DNA from: RGDT01 sp964630925
GTDB lineage: Bacteria > Planctomycetota > Planctomycetia > Gemmatales > Gemmataceae
Assembly (NCBI GenBank): GCA_964630925.1
Contig: CAZVZK010000003.1
Coordinates: forward strand, 1 to 64,000
DNA: 64,000 bases
Reading direction: 5' to 3'
Part shown: piece after piece, positions 51,718-63,887 of the stretch
Layout of the letters: every line of letters starts with the position of its first letter
How positions within the stretch are numbered: position 1 is the first letter of the stretch
Notes under the pieces: generated by a model
Seen by the model: only the letters and a program-made list of their open reading frames with translations
Databases searched by the model: none
What the model was told of the DNA's origin: nothing
Made by a program: the position numbers and the translations under genes

Positions 51718-52464
51718 ATGTCCCCCTTCCGCTCCTGGCCCGAGGGCCCGCTCGGCTTCCCCATGCCCGACGCCAGCGCCCGCGCCGTCGAGGCCCTCCT
51801 CCGCTCCCTGCCATCCCACCACGCCTACCGCCATCAGGCCACGTCACGGCCCGGCGAGCTGAGCCCCGGCAGCCGCTCCGACGTGTCGTGGATCACCACC
51901 GAGGCCGTGGACCGCGCCGGCGAGGTCGTGATGGCCCGCGGCATGGATGATGGCCAGTTCGCCCTCAACCCGCTGGTCACGCTGAACCACGATTACACCC
52001 TCCCGCCGGTCGGACGCTGCCTGTGGCGCCGCCGCGTCGAGGACGGCGTCAAGGCCCGCACCCACTACCCCCCCTGCCCCGACGGATGGCCCCGGAGTCA
52101 GGGCTGGCCGCCGGACCAGGTCTTCGCCCTCATCCAGGCCGGCCTCCTCGCCGGCAAGAGCATCGGCTTCCTGCCCCTGGCCACGCATATCCCCGATGAG
52201 AAGGAGGCCAAGCGACGCGGCTGGCCCGACCACGTCCGCCTCGTCATCGACCGCTGGCTGCTGCTCGAATACGCCTGCGTCAGCCTCCCCGCCAACCCTG
52301 AGACGCTGGTCGAGAGCGTCTCCAAGGCCGCGTCCGTCACGCCCTTCACCGCCTGGGACCAGGTGCGTGCCGGCGTGGAGCGTGGCGTGGCGACGCTGGA
52401 CGTTCAGGCCCTCGCGCTGCGGGCCGTCGCCGACGCCGTGGACAGGGCGCGGGGCCGGGTGTGA
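51718..52464 (+). CDS. HK97-type prohead protease (resident cassette)
   Basis: 248 residues. His91 (TLNHDY) and Ser148 (AGKSIGF) are in the S78 order. WITTEAVDRAGEV and NPLVTLNHDY mirror the prophage protease at 27386. It looks intact. No capsid gene follows: the next gene (52530) is an Imm22-like protein, so the cassette is truncated or was reduced to three genes. Confidence 0.88.
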   Translation: MSPFRSWPEGPLGFPMPDASARAVEALLRSLPSHHAYRHQATSRPGELSPGSRSDVSWITTEAVDRAGEVVMARGMDDGQFALNPLVTLNHDYTLPPVGRCLWRRRVEDGVKARTHYPPCPDGWPRSQGWPPDQVFALIQAGLLAGKSIGFLPLATHIPDEKEAKRRGWPDHVRLVIDRWLLLEYACVSLPANPETLVESVSKAASVTPFTAWDQVRAGVERGVATLDVQALALRAVADAVDRARGRV

Positions 52465-52529
52465 ATCGGCCACTCGTTGACAGGGCGCCGCGAGGAGGAT
52501 AACTTGCGTCGAGGGTCGGAGGCGAGCGA

Positions 52530-52907
52530 ATGTCCACGGTTCACGTCTTCATCTCGTCCGGCCGGTTTCGCTCGTTCGCCGAGATGCGCTCGTACATCGA
52601 CATGACGTACACCGAAGACGGCGATGGCGTGCCGTCGGCCTTCATCCGCGAGGTCGAGCTGTCGGGGTACGAGCCGGCGTGCATCGAGGCCATCCGCGCC
52701 TCATCCACGGGGCCGGTCCGGCTCGGCGAGCTGCTGGCCAGAGCGTCGTACTCCCATCAGTGGCTGTCAAGGCTGGACACTTCGCGTCTGGCGGACGCGG
52801 CCATCTGCCTCTTCTCGCCCAATCGGCCTGCCCGGCCGGATGGCTGCTCGTTGGAGTACATTGGGGCGTTCGCCTATCGCGTGGCGTGCCCGGAGCCGTT
52901 TGCATGA
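52530..52907 (+). CDS. Imm22-like immunity protein
   Basis: 125 residues. The start VHVFISSGRFRSFAEMRSYID and YEPACIEAI resemble the Imm22 family, which neutralises toxins of polymorphic or contact-dependent systems. No partner toxin is adjacent, so it may be an orphan. Assignment is by sequence pattern only. Confidence 0.55.
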   Translation: MSTVHVFISSGRFRSFAEMRSYIDMTYTEDGDGVPSAFIREVELSGYEPACIEAIRASSTGPVRLGELLARASYSHQWLSRLDTSRLADAAICLFSPNRPARPDGCSLEYIGAFAYRVACPEPFA

Positions 52908-52959
52908 GTCTGGTTAAGCATAGCGCCAGCCGAGCGTAGCCCGGACGCGGGTCGCCAGC

Positions 52960-53211
52960 TCAACCCGCGGCCAGCGAGCCGGCGTCCATCTCGATCTTCG
53001 CCGCCACGAAGCCGGCGGCACGCACCTGGGCGACGGCGGAACGGATCGCCTCTTCCAGGCTCGGGGCCTCGCGGTCGAAATGCACCCACGCCCTGCCGCC
53101 CGAGCTGGCCGGCGTGCCGTCGTCGCACCCCGCCGCGAACAGGGCGTCGGCCTGCCCGTCGTCGATCTCCGACACCCCGCTCAGGAAGACATCGAACTCG
53201 TAGAGGCTCAT
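52960..53211 (-). CDS. Putative antitoxin-like partner protein
   Basis: 83 residues (SLYEFDVFLSGVSEID ... FDREAPSLEEAIRSAVAQV). The pattern is of small proteins found next to HicA-like genes. It lies 16 bp downstream of the gene at 53228 on the same strand. The toxin-antitoxin role is inferred from this pairing. Confidence 0.6.
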   Translation of the reverse strand: MSLYEFDVFLSGVSEIDDGQADALFAAGCDDGTPASSGGRAWVHFDREAPSLEEAIRSAVAQVRAAGFVAAKIEMDAGSLAAG

Positions 53212-53227
53212 GGGGGTCACTCCGGGG

Positions 53228-53455
53228 TCAGGCTCCATGCTGACACGCGCCGATCCGGCGGCGGATGTAACGGGCGTGGTGTTCGGGCACGCGCGGCGTG
53301 CCGTAGACGGTGATGATGCAGCCGCCCTGGGAATGGGCGGGGCAGTAGAGCCGCCCCCAGGCGTGGGAGCGCGGCCCCGACTTCACGAGACGCCATCCCG
53401 CCGAGACCGCCTCATCCACCGCCTCCCGGATGTGCTTGTTCGGGTGGTCGTTCAT
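53228..53455 (-). CDS. Putative HicA-like toxin
   Basis: 75 residues. HIREAVDEAVSAGWRLVKSG and SHAWGRLYCP with a late HHARYIRRRIG resemble a small HicA-like/dsRBD fold found in two-gene modules. GGGGGAG precedes the ATG. Together with 52960 it forms a likely operon. Confidence 0.6.
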   Translation of the reverse strand: MNDHPNKHIREAVDEAVSAGWRLVKSGPRSHAWGRLYCPAHSQGGCIITVYGTPRVPEHHARYIRRRIGACQHGA

Positions 53456-53553
53456 GGCTCCCCCGGACGGACGCCTTCATCACATCACACACCAGCGCGG
53501 CCCTCCTGTCAACCCGTGACCGAAACCGGCTGGCGCGGGGCGAAAGTGGCCGC

Positions 53554-53961
53554 TCACGCCCCCGGCGTCAGTCGCGCCGCCAGCCGGTCGAGGAACGCCG
53601 CCTGGTCGGGGTGGATGCACGCCCGCGCCTCGGCCAGCGGGAAGAACTTCGCCCCGTCGATCTCCCATGACGCGCAGCGTGGCTCGCACCCCTCCGGGGC
53701 CGGGCCGGCGAACGCATGCACCCGCTTCTTGCTCTTCGTGTACTCGATGTGCCCGAGGGGGACCAGCGTGCCCGCCTGCACCCCCGTCTCCTCCTCGGTC
53801 TCGCGGCGGGCCGCCTGCTCGGGCGACTCGTCGCCGTCCAGCTCGCCCTTGGGGATGCCCCACGGCTTCGAGCGGTTGTACCACCCCGAGGGGTGGACGA
53901 GCATCACCTCGACGCCCGAGGCCCCGGTGCGATACAGCAGCGTCCCCGACGATTGCTTCAT
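53554..53961 (-). CDS. Nudix hydrolase
   Basis: 135 residues, probably a pyrophosphohydrolase acting on a nucleoside diphosphate derivative. The Nudix box is complete at about 39-61 (G39, E45, R53, E54, E57, E58, G60). The N-terminal SSGTLLYR and WGIPKGE are characteristic. It overlaps the MoxR gene start region by 4 bp at its 5' end. Confidence 0.9.
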   Translation of the reverse strand: MKQSSGTLLYRTGASGVEVMLVHPSGWYNRSKPWGIPKGELDGDESPEQAARRETEEETGVQAGTLVPLGHIEYTKSKKRVHAFAGPAPEGCEPRCASWEIDGAKFFPLAEARACIHPDQAAFLDRLAARLTPGA

Positions 53962-54947
53962 GGCAGCGGCAGCCGGTCGAGGATGTGGGTGATGAGTGTC
54001 GCCGCCGACTTCTCCTCGGCCTCGGCCTCGTAGGTGATGCCGACGCGGTGCCGCATCACGTCGAGGGCGGTGGCCTTCACGTCCGCCGGGGTGACGTAGG
54101 CGCGGCCTTCGAGGAAGGCCTGGCCTCGCGCCGCCCGCACGAGGAAGATGCCGGCCCTCGGGCTGGCGCCGAAGCGGATGTACGGGGCCAGGTCCAGCCC
54201 GTAGGCCGCCGGGCGGCGCGTCGCCTGCACCAGATCGACGATGTAGCGCATGATGCGCGGGTCGACGTGGACGGCGTCCAGCGTCTCGGCGAGGGAGGCG
54301 AGGTCCGCCGCCCCGAGGACGGCGTCGACGTGCAGCGAGGGGCGCGTCGTCGCCATCCGCTCGAGGATGAGCAGCTCCTCCTCGACGGTGGGGTAATCGA
54401 CCTCCAGCTTGAACATGAAGCGATCCAACTGCGCTTCGGGCAAAGGGTACGTCCCCTCCTGTTCGATGGGGTTCTGCGTGGCGAGGACGAGGAACGGGTC
54501 GGGCAGCGGGAACGACGTGTCGCCGATGGTGACCTGGCGTTCCTGCATGGCTTCGAGCAGGGCCGCCTGCACCTTGGCGGGGGCGCGGTTGATCTCGTCG
54601 GCGAGGACGAGGTTGGCGAAGACGGGCCCCTTGACGACGGAGAACACCGCCTCGCGTGGGTTGTAGATGCGCGTGCCCATCACGTCCGCCGGCAGCAGGT
54701 CCGGGGTGAACTGGATGCGCGACAGCGTCAGCGTCAGGGTGCGGGCCAGGGTACGTACCATGAGCGTCTTCGCCAGCCCCGGCACGCCTTCGAGGAGGGC
54801 GTGCCCGCCGGTGAGCAGCGCCACGAGCAGACGGTCGAGGAGCCTGCGTTGCCCGACGAGGACGCGCCCCGCCTGGGTGCGGAGCGGCTCGAGGCGTTCG
54901 CGTGCCTTCTCGACATCACGGGCCAGGGCGGCGGGGTCTTTGGTCAT
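53958..54947 (-). CDS. MoxR-family AAA+ ATPase
   Basis: 329 residues. Walker A GVPGLAKT at 54-61, Walker B LVLADEIN at 113-120 and the arginine-finger region ATQNPIEQEGTYPLPEAQLDRF typical of MoxR. These chaperone-like ATPases usually work with a VWA-domain protein, which is not adjacent here. It ends just before the Nudix gene. ATG 54947 gives the family start; a GTG at 54968 is the alternative. Confidence 0.9.
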   Translation of the reverse strand: MTKDPAALARDVEKARERLEPLRTQAGRVLVGQRRLLDRLLVALLTGGHALLEGVPGLAKTLMVRTLARTLTLTLSRIQFTPDLLPADVMGTRIYNPREAVFSVVKGPVFANLVLADEINRAPAKVQAALLEAMQERQVTIGDTSFPLPDPFLVLATQNPIEQEGTYPLPEAQLDRFMFKLEVDYPTVEEELLILERMATTRPSLHVDAVLGAADLASLAETLDAVHVDPRIMRYIVDLVQATRRPAAYGLDLAPYIRFGASPRAGIFLVRAARGQAFLEGRAYVTPADVKATALDVMRHRVGITYEAEAEEKSAATLITHILDRLPLP

Positions 54948-55043
54948 GGGAGCGGTCCCGTGGGCCACATCCTCAAAGATATGGGCTCACGGCGTGGGCG
55001 GCGTGAGGCGCGAGCGGTGCCGGACGACGAGCTGCCTGTGAGT

Positions 55044-55171
55044 CTACCCCCCAGGCTGGGAAGGCAGCGGCGCGGGGGGATGATCCGGCTCCAGGCCGCG
55101 CCGCGCCCGACTCCGCCGCAGCAACGCAAGCAGTGGCGTCGGATCCTCACCCGCCAGCCACTCGGCCTCGG

Positions 55172-55175
<4 letters not shown>
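55044..55175 (-). CDS. Short MTEAEWL protein, probably truncated
   Basis: 43 residues starting MTEAEWLAGEDPTPLLALLR, overlapping the kinase stop (ATGA). I recognise this opening from longer Gemmataceae proteins encoded next to signalling genes; here it ends early in a Pro-rich tail, so it is likely a remnant or a minimal version. Confidence 0.55.
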
Positions 55176-58432
<3,257 letters not shown>

Positions 58433-58506
58433 GCGGCCCTCCTCTGCGGGACGCATCTTACCGCGCCGGGGCGGCCGGATCAAACGTCAAGGCGGCGTGG
58501 TGCGGA

Positions 58507-58571
58507 GCGCTCCGCTTCGCGTCACGGCTACCTCGGGTGTGTGACGCGCTCCGCTGGGCGTCGCGGCTACC
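58507..58571. repeat. Intergenic direct repeat (about 26 bp, two copies)
   Basis: Copies at 58507-58532 and 58546-58571 share GCGCTCCGCT and CGGCTACC with a few mismatches between. They lie in the 58433-58698 gap between divergent genes, which otherwise holds no gene. Function unknown. Confidence 0.5.
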
Positions 58572-58698
58572 CAATGCGCTCCACCGACTCCGAAACCTCG
58601 ATACACGAAACGACTTGATTCGGCCGGCGGCGAGCGGGTATCACTCCGTTCGGCCCCGCGCTTCTAGCTGGGGGCGTGAACATCGAGTGGAGGCCCGG

Positions 58699-59400
58699 AT
58701 GCCTGCCGACACGCGGTCCTGCAACGTCGCCTCCTCGGCAATGGTCCGCATCGCGCCCGGCGACATGGCGGCGCGACGCAAGGCGCCCGGCCCGCCGTGC
58801 GGCGCACCCGTCCAGGCGTCGTTCCTCAAGCACGCCGACGAGCAGACCGTCGCCTGCCTGTCCGCCGTCCTGCACGCCATCGACGCCGCCGGCCTGGCGC
58901 CGGACGGGCCGGCGGCGTTCCGCTGCTGGGGCGTGGTGGGCGGGCCGCGGTTCATCGGCCGTGACGTGGTCGGGCGCGAGGTCCCCGAATTCCGCAAGGA
59001 GGGGCCGTGGGGCGTGTCGCCGCACGTCATCCCCCACCGCTCGTTGCACTCGCCTTCGGGCGCCGTCAGCGTCGCACTGAGCATCCGCGGGCCGAACCTC
59101 GGCGCCGGCGGCGGCAACGGCGGCGAGGCCGAGGCACTCCTGTCGGCGCTGGCGCTCTTGTGGGGCCAGGGCGTTCCCGGCGTGTGGCTCCTGCTGTCGC
59201 GCCTGGAGGCGTCGGGGGAGGCCGTCGGCTGCGCGCTGGCCCTGACCGCCGACGGCACGGGGCCCTCGCTGGCCCTGCGTCTGGGCGACGTGGCCGGCGA
59301 GACGCTCACGCCCGAGGCCCTGCTCGCCGGGAGGCCGTGCGCCGTGCCCGGCGTGGGGCGGGTGGCCATGCGTCCGGCCCGCCTGCCGGCGGCGCGGTGA
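58699..59400 (+). CDS. Beta-ketoacyl-synthase-like protein lacking the catalytic Cys
   Basis: 233 residues. The region HSPSGAVSVALSIRGPNLGAGGGNGGEAEALLSALALL has the shape of the ketosynthase nucleophile elbow, but the Cys position is replaced by GGGNGG, as in chain-length-factor-like subunits. It lies 11 bp before the KAS II gene and is likely its partner. GGAGG precedes the ATG. Confidence 0.7.
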   Translation: MPADTRSCNVASSAMVRIAPGDMAARRKAPGPPCGAPVQASFLKHADEQTVACLSAVLHAIDAAGLAPDGPAAFRCWGVVGGPRFIGRDVVGREVPEFRKEGPWGVSPHVIPHRSLHSPSGAVSVALSIRGPNLGAGGGNGGEAEALLSALALLWGQGVPGVWLLLSRLEASGEAVGCALALTADGTGPSLALRLGDVAGETLTPEALLAGRPCAVPGVGRVAMRPARLPAAR

Positions 59401-59411
59401 AGGAGATGACG

Positions 59412-60617
59412 ATGGACGAAGTGTGGATCACCGGCGTCTCGGCCTGCACGCCGCTCGGGTCGGGGTACGACGAGGTGGCCGGGCGCCTGCTCGCCGGGGT
59501 CAACGGCATCCGCCGCGTCGAGAAGTTCCCGGTGCCCGACCACCCCTGCCAGATCGCCGGGGCTGTCGCCGACATCCCGTGCCCCGAGGGCGAATCGCCC
59601 GAGGGGTTCGCGCGGCTGCACGGCCTGGACCGGCTGGTCCGCTACATGTGCATCGAGGCCCTGCGCCACGCGGGGCTGTGGGAGTCGCGCAAGGTGCGGC
59701 GCATCGGCATCGTCCTCGGCCTGGGGGCGGAGTGGCATCTGTTCTGGGAGACCACCGGCCTGCCGCAGGGCGAGGGGTGGGTGCCCGAGTGCCCGCCGGA
59801 GGGCGTCCTCGAACGCACGCGCCGCCACCTGGGGCTGACGGGCCCCGTCGGGGCGGTGTCGGCGGCCTGCGCGAGCAGCAACGTGGCGCTTAGCCAGGCC
59901 CGGACGTGGCTGCGGCTCGGCTGGGCGGACGTGGTCATCGCCGGCGGCTGTGACCTGGGCGTGTCGCCGATGTCGATGGCCGGGTTCGGCAACCTGCGGG
60001 CGCTGTCGCGGCGGAATGACGCGCCGCAGGCGGCGTCGCGGCCGTTCGACCGGGGCCGCGACGGGTTCGTGATCGGCGAGGGCGGGGCGGCGTTCACCCT
60101 GGAGCGCGCCGCCGACGCGCGGCACCGCGGCGCGACGGCCCACGCGGCGGTGGCGGGGTACGGCGCGACGAGCGACGCGTATCACATGATCATCCCCAGC
60201 CCCGACCCGGAGTCGGCGGCGGAGGCGGTGCGTCTGGCCCTGGCCGACGCCGGGGTGACGCCGGCGGAGGTGGACTACGTCAACGCCCACGCGACGAGCA
60301 CGCCGGTGGGCGACGCGGTCGAGGCGCGCGTGCTGGCGCTGGCACTGGGCGACGAGACGCGGCGCGTGCCGGTGTCGTCCACGAAGAGCATGACGGGGCA
60401 TCTGTTGAGCGGGGCGGCGGCCATCGAGGCGCTGGCGTGCCTGGCGGCGATCAAACACGGGGCGATCCCGCCGACGATCAACCTCGACGACCCGGACCCG
60501 GCGTGCGACCTGCGCCACGTCGCCAACAAGGCGATGGAGGCGAAGGTGCGCGTGGCGGTGTCGAACTCGTTCGGCTTCGGCGGCAGCAACGCCTGCCTGG
60601 TGCTCAAGGCGGCGTGA
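59412..60617 (+). CDS. Beta-ketoacyl-ACP synthase II-like enzyme
   Basis: 401 residues, elongating ketosynthase. The catalytic triad is complete: Cys153 (SAACASSN), His293 (NAHATST) and His330 (STKSMTGH), with the terminal GFGGSNACLVL. The ATG at 59412 has AAGGAG 7 bp upstream. Together with the preceding Cys-less protein it forms a two-gene unit that may make a specialised fatty-acid or polyene product rather than housekeeping lipid; the product is unknown. Confidence 0.9.
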   Translation: MDEVWITGVSACTPLGSGYDEVAGRLLAGVNGIRRVEKFPVPDHPCQIAGAVADIPCPEGESPEGFARLHGLDRLVRYMCIEALRHAGLWESRKVRRIGIVLGLGAEWHLFWETTGLPQGEGWVPECPPEGVLERTRRHLGLTGPVGAVSAACASSNVALSQARTWLRLGWADVVIAGGCDLGVSPMSMAGFGNLRALSRRNDAPQAASRPFDRGRDGFVIGEGGAAFTLERAADARHRGATAHAAVAGYGATSDAYHMIIPSPDPESAAEAVRLALADAGVTPAEVDYVNAHATSTPVGDAVEARVLALALGDETRRVPVSSTKSMTGHLLSGAAAIEALACLAAIKHGAIPPTINLDDPDPACDLRHVANKAMEAKVRVAVSNSFGFGGSNACLVLKAA

Positions 60618-60634
60618 GAGCAAAGTAGAAGATT

Positions 60635-60749
60635 GGTCCACGAATCACACGGATCACGCGGATCAGAACCAAATCCATATACAAAGAAGCATAAGCCAAT
60701 GCTTATTTCTGCTTTTTCTTGATCCGTTGATCCGTGCGATCCGTGGACC
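60635..60749. repeat. Long imperfect inverted repeat between convergent genes
   Basis: Outer arms of about 30 bp (60635-60667 and 60719-60749; core CACGGATCA / TGATCCGTG) enclose an AT-rich centre with an inner stem ATAAGC-CAAT-GCTTAT at 60691-60706. Likely a bidirectional terminator or a dispersed repeat of this genome. Confidence 0.7.
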
Positions 60750-60764
60750 GTTTTCTTCTGCCTG

Positions 60765-62081
60765 TCACGGCCACGCCTCGATGGCCGGACCGCCCTCGTG
60801 GCGGCGGTGGGTCAACCTCACGCGCACCGACGCCAGGCCGACGCCGAAGTCCAGCCGGCGCACGTCCGGCACGCCCGGTGACAGGCGGTTGTCATCTACG
60901 TTCGGCGACTTCCAGAACGGCACGCCGCCGGTGTCGCGGGTGTAGACCCAGCGGTGGACGCGCAGGACGTGGCCGTCGGCGTCGAGGCCCTCGGCCTCGG
61001 CCTCCAGGCGGCGCTCGATGAAGCCGGTGGGGATGCGGTGTCCGACGTCGTCGGCGAGGACACGCACCTCGGCGGCGGCGCCGAGCAGCCTCACCTGTAC
61101 CCGCAGGGCGCGGCGCAACATCTCGCGTTGGCTGCCGTCCCAGAAGGAGTGGTTCGACAGGGTGAGCGGGTCGCGCTCGACGCCGCCGCGTCCGGGGGCG
61201 GTGTTCGTCATCCTCCCCGTCGGCCTCATGTGGCAGTCCTGGCACTGGCGGCCGGCGCGGGCGGCGGGGCTGGCGAGCCATTCGGAGTAGGTCGTGTAGA
61301 CGGGGACGCCGAAGACGGTGCCCTCGTGACAGGCGGCGCAGTAGCGGCTGTCGCGGAAGAAGGGGGAATAGGCGTCCTCGCCGCGGTCCACATCGTCGAG
61401 GGGGCCGAAGAAGAGCTGGTGGCCCTCTTTCGGGCGGAGGAGTTTGAGGAGGTGTTCGCCGTGGGTGAGGCCGATGGTGCCATCGCCCTGGCCGGCGACC
61501 TTGTGGCAGAAGTCGCAGTGGGTGCCGAGGGCGGAGACGCCCCGGACGTGGCGGAGGTCGGTGATGGCGGGGTCGCTGGCACGCAGGCCCGGGGCGTGGC
61601 ACGAGGAGCAGACGGCCGAGCCGTCGGGGTGTTCGTCGAGGAGGCGTCCGTAGACGCGGCGGAAGGTCGGTGAGGTGGCGGAGCGGGCGTGTCCGCCGGC
61701 GGCCCATTCGCGGTGGGTCTGCTTGTGGCAGTTGCCGCAGCGGGCCGGGTCGGCGGGGTCGGGTGTGGGATCGACCCAGGCGTAATCGGGTTCGTCCTCC
61801 TCGGGCAAAGGCTTGAGGTGCAGGCGCATGCCCTGGCGGGCGGGGGCGCCGGCGATCAGGAAGCCGGGGGCGCTGGCAGTGACGCGCGGGCCTGGGGCGA
61901 GGGAGAACGCGCCGAGCGCGTCGGTGCGGGTGGCGTGGCGTGTGGCCTTGATGCGGACGCGGGCGGCGCAGACGGGGCCGGCTTCGGACGCGACGGTGCC
62001 GACGATGGCCGGGGCGGCGGGCCAGAGCAGGGCCGCGGCGGCGGGGAGGGCGAGGAGCAGCAAGAGGGAGAGACGCGCCAT
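60765..62081 (-). CDS. Secreted pentaheme c-type cytochrome
   Basis: 438 residues with an N-terminal hydrophobic export segment (about 3-22) and a carboxypeptidase-regulatory-like beta domain (about 25-90). Five CxxCH haem sites lie at about 115, 158, 189, 248 and 280. The family resembles cytochrome c554/multihaem electron carriers. The C-terminus is beta-rich without haem motifs. It probably acts in the periplasm; the electron partners are unknown. Confidence 0.85.
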   Translation of the reverse strand: MARLSLLLLLALPAAAALLWPAAPAIVGTVASEAGPVCAARVRIKATRHATRTDALGAFSLAPGPRVTASAPGFLIAGAPARQGMRLHLKPLPEEDEPDYAWVDPTPDPADPARCGNCHKQTHREWAAGGHARSATSPTFRRVYGRLLDEHPDGSAVCSSCHAPGLRASDPAITDLRHVRGVSALGTHCDFCHKVAGQGDGTIGLTHGEHLLKLLRPKEGHQLFFGPLDDVDRGEDAYSPFFRDSRYCAACHEGTVFGVPVYTTYSEWLASPAARAGRQCQDCHMRPTGRMTNTAPGRGGVERDPLTLSNHSFWDGSQREMLRRALRVQVRLLGAAAEVRVLADDVGHRIPTGFIERRLEAEAEGLDADGHVLRVHRWVYTRDTGGVPFWKSPNVDDNRLSPGVPDVRRLDFGVGLASVRVRLTHRRHEGGPAIEAWP

Positions 62082-62112
62082 CCCTCCACTGTCGCGCCGA
62101 CGGGGCGGCTCG

Positions 62113-63096
62113 TCAAGCCCGCCAGAAGGACCAGAGGTGTCGGGCGGCGAAGGCGGACAGGCCGGCGAGGTCGAGCCCGGCGCGGCGGCCGGAGCGTCCT
62201 CGGAGGCGGTCCCAGGCCCAGCGGAGGGCCAGCTCGGCGAGGCGCACGGGCACGTCGAGGGTGGCGAGGAGTTTGTAGAGGAGGATGGCCGGCTCGCCGC
62301 TGCCCGCGGTGCGCAGGCTGCGGGTGAGGCCGGCGATGGTGTTGCCGTGGACGAAGCCGGGTCGATGGCGTGTGGCGACGCGGCCGAGGTGGATGATGCT
62401 GGTGTCGGGGTCGTGGAGGACCCGGTGGGTGCGGCCGACGCGGAGGCAGAGGTCGATGTCCTCGCCGCCGAAGCGGTAATTCTCGTCCCAGCCTCCGACG
62501 GCCTTCCAGACGCGGCGGGGCATGAAGAGGGCGGCGCCGAGGAGGACCTCGGCGGGGGCCTGGGCGTCGCGGCCGGCGAAGGCGTCGTGGGCGGAGCGGA
62601 AGAGGCCGGTCCAGCGGAGGAGGGTGAGGCGGTGGCAGAGGGCCGCCACGGTGGGGCGTCCGCGGACGGAGCGTTGGACGCGGCCGTCGGCGCCGACGAG
62701 GCGAGGGCCGAGGATGCCGAGGTCGGGGTTGGCGCGGGCCTGGAGGAGCATGCGGCGGACGGCGCCGCGTGGGATGACGGTGTCGTTGTTGAGGAAGAGG
62801 AGGTGGCGGCCGGAGGCGGCTCGGGCGGCCTGGTTGCAGGCGCGGGCGTAGCCGGCGTTGTCGGCGTTGCGGATGAGGGTGACGTGGGGGAACTCGGCGG
62901 CGACCGCGTCGGGCGCCCCGTCCGTGGAGGCGTTATCGACGACGATCACCTCCAGGCGCACGCCCTGGCGGCGGGGCGTCAGCGAGCGGAGGCAGGCGCG
63001 GAGCTGCGGGAGGCAGTTCCAGTTGACGATGCAGGCGGAGACGTGGGGCCGGCGGCGGCGGGTGTCAGCCGGCGGCGCGGCGGGTGACGGGTGCAT
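62113..63096 (-). CDS. Family 2 glycosyltransferase (rhamnosyltransferase-like)
   Basis: 327 residues. VSACIVNWNC and VIVVDNASTDGAP are GT2 hallmarks, LFLNNDT gives the metal-binding region, and GGEDIDLCLRVG the acceptor-side motif. The C-terminus has amphipathic helices. Its 5' end overlaps the methyltransferase gene's 3' end by about 32 bp. Probably cell-surface polysaccharide synthesis. Confidence 0.88.
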   Translation of the reverse strand: MHPSPAAPPADTRRRRPHVSACIVNWNCLPQLRACLRSLTPRRQGVRLEVIVVDNASTDGAPDAVAAEFPHVTLIRNADNAGYARACNQAARAASGRHLLFLNNDTVIPRGAVRRMLLQARANPDLGILGPRLVGADGRVQRSVRGRPTVAALCHRLTLLRWTGLFRSAHDAFAGRDAQAPAEVLLGAALFMPRRVWKAVGGWDENYRFGGEDIDLCLRVGRTHRVLHDPDTSIIHLGRVATRHRPGFVHGNTIAGLTRSLRTAGSGEPAILLYKLLATLDVPVRLAELALRWAWDRLRGRSGRRAGLDLAGLSAFAARHLWSFWRA

Positions 63097-63781
63097 GCTC
63101 CCTCCGGGCTGAGCTGAGGACCTCGGCGTGCCAGACCTCGCGGTCGAGCTGGGGTGCGAAGGGGCCTCGGCCGCCGAGGAGGCGGGCGAGGTGGTAGCGG
63201 AGGGACCGGAACCAGCCGAGGGGCTGGCGGGCGTGGGCGGCCATCTTGCCGGCGTATTCGGCGTACAGCTCGGGGGTGATGGGCGCGTGGGCCTCGCGGT
63301 AGGCGACGGCCCAGACGTTCTCGGGGCGGCCACGGGCGCCGTGCCAGCCGACGAGCTTGCTGGGGTAGTCCTCGAGGAGGACCTTGAGGGCGTCTGGTGT
63401 GAAGCGCCAGTAGTCGCAGGGGTGGCAGTGGATGTGGAAGTGGAAGGGCACCGAGACGACGAAGGCGCCGTCGGGGCGGAGGACGCGGCGGACCTCCTCG
63501 AAGCCACGCCAGAAGCGCGGGACGTGTTCGAAGGCGGAGAAGGCGATGACGGTGCCGACGGAGGCGTCGGGGAGGTCGAGTCGCTCCACGTCGCCGACGA
63601 GATCGACGCCAGGGCCGGGGCGGATGTCGAGGCCGATGTACTCGCGGCCCTTGAGTAAGGAGCGGAGGTTGACGAGGTCCTCCTGGCCCTCCACCTGGTA
63701 GGAGCCGACCTCGAGGATGGGCTCGGGGAGGTGGAAGGTGTCGATGACGGAGCGGGCGAGGCCGCGGAGGAACGGTGTCAT
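63065..63781 (-). CDS. Class I SAM-dependent methyltransferase
   Basis: 238 residues. ILEVGSYQVEGQEDL, GLDIRPGPGVDLVGD and SAFEHVPRFWRGFEEVRRVLRPDG follow the methyltransferase_11 order. GGAG is about 9 bp before ATG 63781. It precedes the glycosyltransferase on the same strand, so the two may modify the same glycan. Confidence 0.85.
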   Translation of the reverse strand: MTPFLRGLARSVIDTFHLPEPILEVGSYQVEGQEDLVNLRSLLKGREYIGLDIRPGPGVDLVGDVERLDLPDASVGTVIAFSAFEHVPRFWRGFEEVRRVLRPDGAFVVSVPFHFHIHCHPCDYWRFTPDALKVLLEDYPSKLVGWHGARGRPENVWAVAYREAHAPITPELYAEYAGKMAAHARQPLGWFRSLRYHLARLLGGRGPFAPQLDREVWHAEVLSSARREHAPVTRRAAG

Positions 63782-63860
63782 GGCGTGGGGCTCCGTACGG
63801 GGGGCGGGGCGGGTATCGGGGATAACAGGAGGGGCGGGGGGAATCAAGGTGTCCCCGAAG

Positions 63861-63887
63861 GCCCAGGGTTAGCGACTCACCCTGGGC
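63861..63887. repeat. Short inverted repeat near the right edge
   Basis: Arms GCCCAGGGT (63861-63869) and complement (63879-63887) around a 9-nt loop. The stretch 63782-64000 shows no gene otherwise. Confidence 0.5.
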
